Source: Solibacillus silvestris (GTDB lineage: Bacteria; Bacillota; Bacilli; Bacillales_A; Planococcaceae). From it: a stretch of 64,000 bases of DNA. How positions within the stretch are numbered: position 1 is the first letter of the stretch; each line of letters opens with the position of its first letter. The translations under genes were made by a program, and so were the position numbers. Shown in pieces: positions 56,071-64,000 of this stretch. Under the pieces are notes generated by a model, which was not told the DNA's origin, made no database searches, and saw nothing but the letters and a program-made list of their open reading frames with translations. The stretch covers positions 1,028,001-1,092,000 of the forward strand of contig CP014609.1 in NCBI GenBank assembly GCA_001586195.1. The letters run 5' to 3'.

Positions 56071-57264
56071 ATGAAACAATTGTTGGCAAATCGTGTAAAA
56101 ACTTTAACACCATCTTCTACTTTAGCGATTACAGCTAAAGCGAAAGAGTTAAAGGAGCAAGGTATTGATGTAATTGGTTTAGGTGCAGGGGAGCCTGACT
56201 TTAATACACCGGAGAATATTTTAAATGCAGCAAAAAAATCGATGGATGCTGGTCTGACAAAATATACGCCGGCTGGAGGGTTACCTGCTTTAAAGAAAGC
56301 AATTATTGATAAATTGGCTCGTGACAATAACCTTACATACAAAGCAAATGAGATTATCGTTGGTGTCGGAGCAAAACACGTTCTGTATACATTGTTCCAG
56401 GTTATTTTAAATGAGGGCGATGAAGTAATTATCCCGATTCCTTACTGGGTATCTTATCCTGAACAAGTGAAGCTTGCTGGCGGTGTACCCGTATATGTTG
56501 AAGGAACACAAGAACAAAACTTTAAAATTACAGCACAGCAATTACGTAATGCTGTTACAGAAAAAACAAAAGCTGTAATTATAAACTCGCCATCCAATCC
56601 TTCTGGTATGATTTATACGAAGGAAGAATTGGCAGAGCTTGCACAAGTGGCAGAAGAAATGGATATTTTAATCGTTTCAGATGAAATTTATGAAAAGCTT
56701 GTTTACAATGGAGTAGAGCATTATTCAATTGCGGAAGTTTCAGACGCAGTGAAAGCACGTACAATTGTTGTGAACGGTGTTGCAAAATCTCACTCTATGA
56801 CAGGATGGCGCATTGGCTATGCAGCTGGTGATGCGACAATCATTAAAGCGATGACGGATTTAGCCTCTCACTCTACTTCAAATGCTACAACTACAGCACA
56901 ATATGCAACGATTGAAGCATATAACGGCTCGCAGGATGCAGTAGAAAAGATGAGACTAGCGTTTGAATCACGTTTAGAGGCGATTTTCCCGAAATTAGCA
57001 GCAATTCCCGGCGTAAAAGTTTTAAAGCCACAAGGTGCTTTCTACTTATTGCCGGATGTTTCAGAAACAGCCGAAAAAACAGGTTACACTTCAGTGGATG
57101 ATTTTGTATCGGCACTATTAACAGAAGCAAATGTTGCGGTCATTCCAGGGTCAGGATTTGGTGCACCCGCGACAATACGCTTATCGTATGCGACATCTTT
57201 AGAACTATTAGAAGAGGCAGTTCGCCGAATCGATGCATTTGTTAAAGCAAAATGGCAAGATTAA
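56071..57264 (+). CDS. aspB: Aspartate aminotransferase
   Basis: PLP-dependent transamination between aspartate and 2-oxoglutarate. 397 residues of the class I family: the substrate-contact GAGEPDF, NSPSNPSG, SDEIYEKLVYNG and the PLP-lysine region NGVAKSHSMTGWRIGY. It is followed by asnS, the same pair as in B. subtilis, linking aspartate supply and asparagine charging. Confidence 0.97.
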   Translation: MKQLLANRVKTLTPSSTLAITAKAKELKEQGIDVIGLGAGEPDFNTPENILNAAKKSMDAGLTKYTPAGGLPALKKAIIDKLARDNNLTYKANEIIVGVGAKHVLYTLFQVILNEGDEVIIPIPYWVSYPEQVKLAGGVPVYVEGTQEQNFKITAQQLRNAVTEKTKAVIINSPSNPSGMIYTKEELAELAQVAEEMDILIVSDEIYEKLVYNGVEHYSIAEVSDAVKARTIVVNGVAKSHSMTGWRIGYAAGDATIIKAMTDLASHSTSNATTTAQYATIEAYNGSQDAVEKMRLAFESRLEAIFPKLAAIPGVKVLKPQGAFYLLPDVSETAEKTGYTSVDDFVSALLTEANVAVIPGSGFGAPATIRLSYATSLELLEEAVRRIDAFVKAKWQD

Positions 57265-57296
57265 GCGAGCCTGCAACTTAAGCTTTGGAGGACTTT

Positions 57297-58592
57297 ATGA
57301 AAAAAATTATGATTAAAGATATGCCAAATCATATTGGCGAAACAGTAAAAATTGGTACATGGTTAGCTAACAAACGTTCTAGCGGTAAATTGGCTTTCCT
57401 TCAGTTACGTGATGGCTCAGGCTTCGCACAAGGTGTAGTCGTGAAAGAAGAAGTAGGCGAAGAACTGTTTGCAGTAGCTAAAGGCATGACACAGGAAACG
57501 TCAATGTATGTTATTGGTGAAGTTAAAGCAGACGAGCGTTCTTCTTTCGGTGCTGAGTTAAGTGTTACAGGTATCGAAGTAATCAGTCCTGCTAAAGACT
57601 ACCCAATTACACCAAAAGAACATGGTACAGAATTTTTAATGGACAACCGTCACTTATGGTTACGTTCTCGTAAACAACATGCGATCATGAAAGTACGAAA
57701 CGAAATTATTCGTGCAACATATGAATTTTTCAATGAAAATGGCTTTACAAAAATGGACCCGCCAATTTTAACAGGTTCTTCACCTGAAGGGACATCAGAG
57801 CTGTTCCATACGAAATATTTCGATGAAGATGCATTCCTTTCCCAATCAGGTCAGCTTTACATGGAAGCTGCTGCAATGGCATTAGGAAAAGTATTCTCGT
57901 TCGGTCCTACATTCCGTGCAGAAAAATCAAAAACGCGTCGTCACTTAATCGAGTTCTGGATGATCGAGCCTGAAATGGCATTTGTCGAACATGATGAAAG
58001 CTTGGAAGTACAGGAGCAATATGTATCACATATCGTACAATCTGTTCTGAAAAACTGTAAGCTTGATTTAGAGCGTCTAGGCCGTGATACATCTAAACTT
58101 GAAAACGTGAAAGCACCATTCCCGCGTATTTCTTATGATGAAGCGATCGAGTTTTTACATGAGCAAGGCTTTGATGATATTCAGTGGGGTGATGATTTCG
58201 GTGCACCACACGAAACAGCAATTGCCAACCATTATGACAAACCAGTATTTATTACATGCTACCCAATCGGTATTAAACCGTTCTACATGCAGCCACACCC
58301 AGAGCGCGATGATGTTGTTTTATGTGCAGACTTAATCGCTCCGGAAGGCTATGGTGAGATTATCGGTGGTTCTGAACGTATTTATGATTATGAATTAATG
58401 AAGTCACGTTTGGAAGAACATAACTTATCAATGGATGCATATGCATGGTATTTAGATTTATGTAAACAAGGTGCAGTACCTCACTCAGGCTTCGGCTTAG
58501 GGTTAGAGCGTACAGTTGCATGGATTTCCGGAACAGAGCATATCCGTGAATCCATCCCGTTCCCACGTTTATTAAACCGTTTATATCCATAA
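57297..58592 (+). CDS. asnS: Asparaginyl-tRNA synthetase
   Basis: A class II synthetase, 431 residues from ATG 57297 (TTGGAGGA upstream). An N-terminal OB anticodon-binding domain (about 17-105) is followed by the catalytic core with motif 2 ([15 protein letters not shown]) and motif 3 ([10 protein letters not shown]). It has its own terminator before dnaD. Confidence 0.97.
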   Translation: MKKIMIKDMPNHIGETVKIGTWLANKRSSGKLAFLQLRDGSGFAQGVVVKEEVGEELFAVAKGMTQETSMYVIGEVKADERSSFGAELSVTGIEVISPAKDYPITPKEHGTEFLMDNRHLWLRSRKQHAIMKVRNEIIRATYEFFNENGFTKMDPPILTGSSPEGTSELFHTKYFDEDAFLSQSGQLYMEAAAMALGKVFSFGPTFRAEKSKTRRHLIEFWMIEPEMAFVEHDESLEVQEQYVSHIVQSVLKNCKLDLERLGRDTSKLENVKAPFPRISYDEAIEFLHEQGFDDIQWGDDFGAPHETAIANHYDKPVFITCYPIGIKPFYMQPHPERDDVVLCADLIAPEGYGEIIGGSERIYDYELMKSRLEEHNLSMDAYAWYLDLCKQGAVPHSGFGLGLERTVAWISGTEHIRESIPFPRLLNRLYP

Positions 58593-58615
58593 TTAATTTT
58601 AATTTATAAAACGAG

Positions 58616-58647
58616 AAAACGTCCGGAATTTTGCCGGGCGTTTTGTC
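58616..58647 (+). terminator. asnS terminator
   Basis: AAAACGTCCGG pairs with CCGGGCGTTTT (one G-U). Confidence 0.85.
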
Positions 58648-58676
58648 GTTACGAGCGCACAAAGGGGGATTCAACT

Positions 58677-59408
58677 ATGTCTAAAAATTTTAATCGAATC
58701 CGCGTTTGGACGGAGCAATTGCAAATTACTATTCCACAATTATTTTTTAAACATTATAGCGAACTAAATATACAAGATGACGAAGCATTAATTATTCTGC
58801 ATTTACTAACGTTCGAACAGGAAGGAATCGACTTTCCGACACCAAATGATTTAATACAGCGGACCAATTTTCAATTGACGGCTATTTCTCAAATAATACA
58901 ACGTTTAATGCAAAAAGGCTTTGTCGAAATTTCTCAAAGTACTGATGAATCTGGACGCCTTGCCGAGAAATATTCGATTTATCCTTTATGGGAACGACTA
59001 TTGGATTTGCTGCAGTCAAAAGAACAACAACAGGTTTCAACTGCCAACAAAATGGATGAGGCAAAAATTTTCCAGCTATTTGAACAAGAGCTGGGACGCC
59101 TGCTTTCCCCAATGGAAATCGAAACAATCGGTATGTGGATGGACTTGGACCAGCATAGTCCTGAAATCATAAAAGCCGCATTAAAAGAAGCGGTACTGGC
59201 TGATAAAGTGAACTTACGCTATATTGACCGCATTTTGATCGAGTGGAAGAAGCGCAACATTAAGACACTCGCACAAATTGAAAAACATAGTGAGCAATAC
59301 CGGAAAAATACGATGACAGCATCACCGGTTCAACCGGTACATCAGCAAGAAGCGGTTCAGAAAACGGAGAAAGTTTCTTTCTATAACTGGTTAGAGGAGC
59401 GAGAATAG
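58677..59408 (+). CDS. dnaD: Primosome protein DnaD
   Basis: A DNA replication-restart and initiation protein. The 243 residues comprise an N-terminal winged-helix oligomerisation domain (about 1-105) and a C-terminal DnaB_2/DDBH2 domain (about 125-205, containing RLLSPMEIETIGMWMDLD) with a short Lys/Gln tail ending YNWLEE. It precedes nth in the conserved dnaD-nth-ypoC-ponA order. Confidence 0.96.
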   Translation: MSKNFNRIRVWTEQLQITIPQLFFKHYSELNIQDDEALIILHLLTFEQEGIDFPTPNDLIQRTNFQLTAISQIIQRLMQKGFVEISQSTDESGRLAEKYSIYPLWERLLDLLQSKEQQQVSTANKMDEAKIFQLFEQELGRLLSPMEIETIGMWMDLDQHSPEIIKAALKEAVLADKVNLRYIDRILIEWKKRNIKTLAQIEKHSEQYRKNTMTASPVQPVHQQEAVQKTEKVSFYNWLEERE

Positions 59409-59426
59409 GAGGACATTCAACTTAAT

Positions 59427-60086
59427 ATGATAACAAAAGCAAAATGGAATCACTTTCTAGATGAGATGGATCGCATGTATCCCGATGCACATTGTGAATT
59501 AGTGCATGACAATCCGTTTGAGTTGACGATTGCAACATTATTATCTGCACAATGTACGGATGTTCTCGTCAATAAAGTGACGAAACAACTCTTTCAAAAA
59601 TATAAAACACCACAGGATTATTTAAATGTGTCACTTGAGGAACTACAGAATGATATTCGTTCAATTGGACTTTACCGAAACAAAGCAAAAAATATTCAAT
59701 TACTATGTGCACGTCTGATAAACGAATATGGTGGAGAAGTTCCGGCATCTCGTGAAGAGCTAGTCACATTGCCAGGTGTAGGCCGTAAAACAGCAAATGT
59801 CGTATTGTCGGTTGCATTTGATATACCTGCGATGGCTGTCGATACACATGTAGAGCGTGTCTCGAAGCGATTAGGACTTTGTCGATGGAAAGACAGTGTA
59901 TTGGAAGTAGAAGAAACAATTATGAAAAAAACACCGATTGAACGATGGAGCCGTGCACACCATCAAATTATTTTCTTTGGTCGCTATCATTGTAAAGCGC
60001 AAAATCCGGGTTGCGGAACATGTCCGTTACTGGATGACTGTAGGGAAGGGCAGAAGCGTTTGAAAAAAGGTTTGGTAAAAATATGA
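59427..60086 (+). CDS. nth: Endonuclease III
   Basis: A DNA glycosylase/AP lyase for oxidised pyrimidines. 219 residues, with the HhH motif LPGVGRKTANVV (near 113-124) including the catalytic Lys, the Asp in VDTHVERVS, and the [4Fe-4S] cysteines C-x6-C-x2-C-x5-C (HCKAQNPGCGTCPLLDDC). The ypoC start overlaps its stop. Confidence 0.97.
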   Translation: MITKAKWNHFLDEMDRMYPDAHCELVHDNPFELTIATLLSAQCTDVLVNKVTKQLFQKYKTPQDYLNVSLEELQNDIRSIGLYRNKAKNIQLLCARLINEYGGEVPASREELVTLPGVGRKTANVVLSVAFDIPAMAVDTHVERVSKRLGLCRWKDSVLEVEETIMKKTPIERWSRAHHQIIFFGRYHCKAQNPGCGTCPLLDDCREGQKRLKKGLVKI

Positions 60087-60433
60087 TGATTTCAGTACAA
60101 CAAGAGGCAATTTCAAAAGAAGTGGTGGACGCGTGGTACAGTGAGTGGGAGACAATGCGTGAGACGATTCATGCAGCCCATGAACGACGTGATGGATCAG
60201 CACAGCAATTCATGGTGGAAGGTATCGAACATTTCGAACAGTTTATTGTGGGCGGTTCAATTACAGAAACACCGTTTTCAGTGCAAAGCGAGTATGAGCT
60301 CATGCCAATCAATGGGATGGAACGTCTGCAGTTTATTAAAGCACGTCCTGGGCAATATGCATGCTATCGTCAATTGGACGAACTTTATAAAGAAACAAAA
60401 AAGCGCTGTGCAAGACTGAGAATGAAAAAGTAA
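60083..60433 (+). CDS. ypoC: YpoC-like protein
   Basis: A 116-residue cytosolic, helix-rich protein with no known catalytic motif. It overlaps nth by four bases (ATGA), so is translationally coupled. The position between nth and ponA equals ypoC of B. subtilis. The function is unknown. Confidence 0.85.
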   Translation: MMISVQQEAISKEVVDAWYSEWETMRETIHAAHERRDGSAQQFMVEGIEHFEQFIVGGSITETPFSVQSEYELMPINGMERLQFIKARPGQYACYRQLDELYKETKKRCARLRMKK

Positions 60434-60498
60434 ACTAACCTGAAAATTTCTTCGCTTATTTTCACGTATTTCATGAATTGCGAATTATATATAAAAGA

Positions 60499-60545
60499 AA
60501 AAAACATCAATTTTTCCCTTAATGAGAAAAATTGATGTTTTTTAT
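60499..60545. terminator. Bidirectional terminator between ypoC and ponA
   Basis: A near-perfect 17-bp stem AAAAACATCAATTTTTC with GAAAAATTGATGTTTTT stands between two convergent stop codons. Confidence 0.92.
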
Positions 60546-60546
60546 T

Positions 60547-63255
60547 TTAATCGTCTTCTGAGTCTTCAGGTCTTGTTTCGCCGCCTGAAGCGGGTGGGCT
60601 AGGCTGGTTCGGTGCTGGTGGTTCAGGATTGGATTCATCTGGCTCTACCGTATTATCGTTGCCATTTCCATTGCCGTTATTTCCGTTACCGTTCCCATTA
60701 TTTCCATTACCGTTCCCATTATTTCCATTACCGTTCCCGTTGTTTCCGTTGCCATTTCCATTATTCCCATTGTTGTTCCCATTACCCGGCTGTTCAGGTT
60801 GTTCAGCTTCGTTCGGATCTTCAATGGAGTCATTTGGATCTTCAGGTTCTGTTATCTGGTCACCTTCCACGAATAATGCAACGCTTGCCGGATCACTTCG
60901 TAAATCACCTGAAATCGCAGTAACTGTAAATGTATATTCTTTACCGCGTTCGATGTTCGGTACTTGAATTGCGGTTGCGCTTGTCGTAGAAATGACCGTT
61001 GCCGGACCGCCATCAACTTTCATCGATACTTCAAATGTAACGGGATCCGTTTCTTCGCCGGAACCGTCAAGTGAAGAATGTGACCATGTTACATCTGCCA
61101 GTTGTGCTGCATCATTGTATGACGCTTGTAAACTAGTAGGTGAATCTAAAGTTTGAGGGACAAATTCCTCTGTATATTCAGTTGGCTCTGTTCCTTTAAC
61201 GAACAGCTCTGTTGCCTTTTGTGTAGCAGGTGTATATTCATTTGCCAGTTTTAAAGGATTCGATCCGATTACAATCGAAGCTGATACAACGCTGCTTGGC
61301 TGTTTAAATGATGATGACGGGTTATGCTGATTTAAATCCGTCATGATCGATTTGAACAATGTTTGTGGCAACCAGCGCTCTTCCCATGTTGTAATGGCAT
61401 CTTTACGCTGTGAATAACCGCCCCAAATAGCGATCGAGTAGTTTGTTGTATACCCGGCAAACCATGTATCTGGTACTGAGCCATTCTTTAAATTGAACTT
61501 TTCAAATTCATCTGAGCCATAGTTTGTTGTACCTGTTTTACCTGCGATATCAACGCCTGATACCATCGCACGTGTTGCAGAGGCATTGCGTTTGTTACTA
61601 ACTACATCACGTAAAATATCCGTTACCATATAAGCAGTATAATCACTCATCGCTTTTTTGGTTTTCGGTTTAAACGATTTTGAAGTTTTTCCATCACGGA
61701 AAACAATTTTAGTAATGGCGTGCGGACTATTATAAGTACCGTTGTTGCCGAATGCTGCATATGAAGCAGCCATTTGGACAGGAGAAATATTGACGCGTCC
61801 TCCACCTAAAGCTTCAGATTCTGTTAATCCGCTTGATTCAATACCTAAGTTGCCTAAAAACTCTTTGGCGCGGTCCGGACCAACTTCACGGAAAGTTTTC
61901 ACCGCCGGAATATTTCGTGATGTATAGAGCGCTTCACGCACTGTCATCGTCCCTAAATAGCGGCCATCCCAGTTTCCGATAACCTGATCTGAACCAGAAT
62001 ACGTAATTTTTTCATCGACCGTAGTTTGACCAGTCGACCATTTTAAATATTCAATGGCAGGACCATAATCAATTAAAGGTTTTAAAGTCGAACCAGGCTG
62101 GCGGGTTGTCATATCGTAGGCAAAGTTATAGTTAAATTCACCTGTGTAATTGCGTCCGCCGCCAATTGCACGAATTTCACCTGTTGGTGTATCGATGACT
62201 GCAACACCGGCCTGAATCTCTTCAGTAGGGAAGTTGCTGTCATTGTTCATCAAATCTTCTACAATCGTCTGTGCTTTTGGGTCTAGCGTTGTATAAACTT
62301 TGATCCCTTCGGAAGTCAGTTCGCTATCACCGTTTTTTTCAAGTTCTGCTAAAACGACATCCAAAAAGGCAGGATATTTCGTTGTACTATTTGCTACACG
62401 CTCTTCTTCAGGAATGAGCCCACCTGTAATAGGTTCCTTTTTCGCTTTTTCCGCTTCAGCTTCAGTAATTTTACCGTGCTGAACCATTAAGCCTAAAACG
62501 ATATTACGACGTTTTTTTGCACGGTCCGGCTTTTTATATGGATTATAATTGTTCGGACTTTGAGGCATCCCTGCTAATTGAGCATATTCAGCCAATGATA
62601 GTTCACTTAATTCTTTTCCGTAAAATTCTTTTGCTGCTGTACCAAAGCCATGGATTCTACCTGACATTAGGATTTTATTAAAGTACATTTCGAAAATTTC
62701 TTCTTTACTATATTGACGTTCCAGCTTAATTGCGAGCCAAGCTTCCTGCGCTTTACGCTCCAACTTTTTCTCATTGGTAAAGAACGAGTTTTTTACAACT
62801 TGCTGTGTAATTGTACTCGCACCTTGAGCACCAAATCCATCACGGAAGTTGGCAAGTACGGCACCGCCAAGACGCCACAAGTCAACACCGAAGTGATCGA
62901 AAAATCGTGCATCTTCTGTTGCGATAATCGCGTCAATCATTTGCTGTGGTATATCTTCATATTTTACATAATTTCGTTTTTCTGCACCAATTGTTGCAAA
63001 AAGTTCTCCATTTATATCATAAAACTCCGACGAGATCGGATCCTTTAATGCATCTTCATCCAGTTCAGGTGCTTTGCTGACATAGTAGCCAAATAATGCA
63101 GCACCACTTAGGAAACCAATTACCCCAATTAAAACGATTGCTAAAACAATGCGCTTAATCCATTTTCCTGCAGAAGTTTTCGGTTTTCTGGATTTTTTGT
63201 TTTTTTGTTGACGTTCGCGCTTAATTTGTTCGCGTGTTTTTCTATTTTCCGTCAC
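60547..63255 (-). CDS. ponA: Penicillin-binding protein 1A/1B (class A)
   Basis: A bifunctional peptidoglycan glycosyltransferase and transpeptidase. Start chosen at GTG 63255 (GAGGAG seven bases upstream), overlapping recU by 14 bases; 902 residues. A basic N-terminus and transmembrane helix (about 37-60) lead to the GT51 domain (EDARFFDHFGVD, QGASTITQQVVKN), then the transpeptidase with SxxK in RQPGSTLKPL, SxN in TSRNIPAVK and KTGTTN. After these come a fibronectin type III domain (about 715-800) and a Gly/Asn tail, (NNGNGNG)n, encoded by a 21-bp tandem repeat. Transcribed with recU, as in B. subtilis. Confidence 0.96.
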   Translation of the reverse strand: MTENRKTREQIKRERQQKNKKSRKPKTSAGKWIKRIVLAIVLIGVIGFLSGAALFGYYVSKAPELDEDALKDPISSEFYDINGELFATIGAEKRNYVKYEDIPQQMIDAIIATEDARFFDHFGVDLWRLGGAVLANFRDGFGAQGASTITQQVVKNSFFTNEKKLERKAQEAWLAIKLERQYSKEEIFEMYFNKILMSGRIHGFGTAAKEFYGKELSELSLAEYAQLAGMPQSPNNYNPYKKPDRAKKRRNIVLGLMVQHGKITEAEAEKAKKEPITGGLIPEEERVANSTTKYPAFLDVVLAELEKNGDSELTSEGIKVYTTLDPKAQTIVEDLMNNDSNFPTEEIQAGVAVIDTPTGEIRAIGGGRNYTGEFNYNFAYDMTTRQPGSTLKPLIDYGPAIEYLKWSTGQTTVDEKITYSGSDQVIGNWDGRYLGTMTVREALYTSRNIPAVKTFREVGPDRAKEFLGNLGIESSGLTESEALGGGRVNISPVQMAASYAAFGNNGTYNSPHAITKIVFRDGKTSKSFKPKTKKAMSDYTAYMVTDILRDVVSNKRNASATRAMVSGVDIAGKTGTTNYGSDEFEKFNLKNGSVPDTWFAGYTTNYSIAIWGGYSQRKDAITTWEERWLPQTLFKSIMTDLNQHNPSSSFKQPSSVVSASIVIGSNPLKLANEYTPATQKATELFVKGTEPTEYTEEFVPQTLDSPTSLQASYNDAAQLADVTWSHSSLDGSGEETDPVTFEVSMKVDGGPATVISTTSATAIQVPNIERGKEYTFTVTAISGDLRSDPASVALFVEGDQITEPEDPNDSIEDPNEAEQPEQPGNGNNNGNNGNGNGNNGNGNGNNGNGNGNNGNGNGNNGNGNGNDNTVEPDESNPEPPAPNQPSPPASGGETRPEDSEDD
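60656..60790 (-). repeat. 21-bp tandem repeat in ponA (GN-rich tail)
   Basis: Seven-residue NNGNGNG units are repeated about five times, encoded by 21-bp direct repeats with some silent variation. Such repeats vary in copy number by slippage. Confidence 0.8.
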
Positions 63256-63925
63256 GTTGTTTCTCCTCACTTTCACAAACATTGTAGTTTGCGATTAACT
63301 TTTTTACCGCCTGTAAATAATCGAGCCTTGGTACATAACCTTCGGAAATTTCGATGGCATCCTGCTCAAAAACGGCGATTGGTATGGATTTCCTTCCACC
63401 TTCACCCATTGCTGAAAACCATTTTGCCACAACATGATACGAAATGACAAAGTTACGGTTTAACGTGCTGAATCGTACAATGAAGAATGCAACTCCTCGC
63501 TGGATTGTCACGGAATGCATATGGTCCATTTGGTGAGGGTGAATGTTTTTTAATGGAAAGGATGTTTTACTATCCGTTTCTTTTGCTTCAAAGTCAATGT
63601 AATATCCATTCCATACGCCATTATAATCCGTCGTTGAAGGTGTGCGGAAATAAGCCTCTTTAATAACCGCAGCACTTCTTGCCGGATAATCTACTTTGAC
63701 GATTTGTATAGGAACAGGTTTCTTGTGTATATTTGCCATATTCCTATGTAAATAAAACATATTTGTTTCATTTAGGTCATCTTCTAAGCTTTTTCCACGG
63801 TTACTGTAATTGACGGCTCTTTTATTTGTTTCTTTTGCAACCGATTGAGATTTGGCGGATTCCTTTTTTGTCTCAATCTTTGGCGCACTTTCATAGAGTT
63901 TACCGTTTGGATAACGAATCACCAT
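63242..63925 (-). CDS. recU: Holliday junction resolvase RecU
   Basis: Resolves Holliday junctions during recombination and chromosome segregation. The 227-residue protein contains the RecU nuclease core around NRGKSLEDDLNETN and a metal-ligand segment with the DFEAKET motif, and HPHQMDHM near residue 135. Start ATG 63925 has GAAGGTG upstream. The gene is first in the recU-ponA unit, as in B. subtilis. Confidence 0.96.
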   Translation of the reverse strand: MVIRYPNGKLYESAPKIETKKESAKSQSVAKETNKRAVNYSNRGKSLEDDLNETNMFYLHRNMANIHKKPVPIQIVKVDYPARSAAVIKEAYFRTPSTTDYNGVWNGYYIDFEAKETDSKTSFPLKNIHPHQMDHMHSVTIQRGVAFFIVRFSTLNRNFVISYHVVAKWFSAMGEGGRKSIPIAVFEQDAIEISEGYVPRLDYLQAVKKLIANYNVCESEEKQRDGK

Positions 63926-63950
63926 GGAATCACCTTCTTTCCTGGAAGAA

Positions 63951-63979
63951 ATAATACTTTAATAGTGTATCACAAACAA
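63951..63979 (-). promoter_or_regulatory. recU-ponA promoter
   Basis: On the minus strand TTGTTT (63974-63979) and TATTAT (63951-63956) are 17 bases apart. Confidence 0.65.
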
Positions 63980-64000
63980 TGTACCCGTTAATAATTTTGT

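Noticed and set aside
60612-60967. Plus-strand frames rich in Phe/Pro/Leu or His/Tyr opposite the ponA tail
   Set aside because: Generated by the complement of the Gly/Asn repeat; no start signals.

Overview
The window is a low-GC Bacillales chromosome segment. Nearly every gene has a counterpart in the Bacillus subtilis fer/recQ to ponA/recU region, in the same order. Sporulation genes (sleB, ypeB, spoIVA with its own sigma-E-like promoter), bacillithiol genes (bshA, ypdA) and menaquinone-type respiration (hepS-menG-hepT, qcrABC) mark an aerobic endospore former. The gene sequences and several local deviations suggest the Planococcaceae (Solibacillus/Lysinibacillus-like); that placement is inference.

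Layout. 1-2.9 kb, minus strand: a 59-codon gene, an excalibur-domain protein with a glycerophosphodiester phosphodiesterase, fabI under a FapR-type operator, and ferredoxin. 2.9-9.9 kb: ypbB-recQ, a LysM protein, a metallophosphoesterase, ypdA, an asparaginase and prsW. 10-12.3 kb: the spore cortex-lysis pair sleB-ypeB. 12.3-21 kb: a PilZ protein, cmk, a ribosomal S1 homologue, der, gpsA, yphE/yphF-like genes, spoIVA and hbs. 21.5-25.6 kb: folE, mtrB, hepS-menG-hepT and ndk. 25.7-26.5 kb: three tandem small membrane/coiled-coil paralogues. 26.6-33.8 kb: cheR and the aromatic supraoperon aroC-aroB-aroH-hisC-tyrA-aroA, without the trp genes found there in B. subtilis. 33.9-38.5 kb: ypiA, ypiB, ypiF and qcrABC. 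38.6-45.7 kb: ypjA, a YugP-type peptidase, a YitT-family gene on the minus strand, dapB, mgsA, bshA, cca and birA. 46-48 kb: panBCD. 48.3-52.1 kb: a set of genes not in the B. subtilis order (3D-domain wall protein, stand-alone dihydrolipoamide dehydrogenase, a 112-residue orphan, a cation/proton antiporter). 52.1-52.7 kb: a non-coding region with a structured RNA and a phased repeat. 52.7-64 kb: dinG, ypmB, aspB, asnS, dnaD, nth, ypoC, then ponA and recU on the minus strand.

The least explained signals are non-coding. Two intergenic regions 37 kb apart (15.2 kb and 52.4 kb) carry the same array of nine ATTAGAA-like motifs with almost identical 19-22 bp spacing, about two helical turns. Directly before the second array is an apparently independent RNA of about 165 nt with a good promoter, several strong hairpins, and a terminator that is mutually exclusive with its closing stem. 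spoIVA appears to start at an ATT codon behind a perfect Shine-Dalgarno sequence, which gives exactly 492 residues.

Functional themes are envelope and spore morphogenesis (SleB, YpeB, SpoIVA, PBP1, PrsW), isoprenoid/quinone and respiratory chain assembly, aromatic and pantothenate biosynthesis, thiol redox, and replication/repair (RecQ, DinG, DnaD, Nth, RecU).
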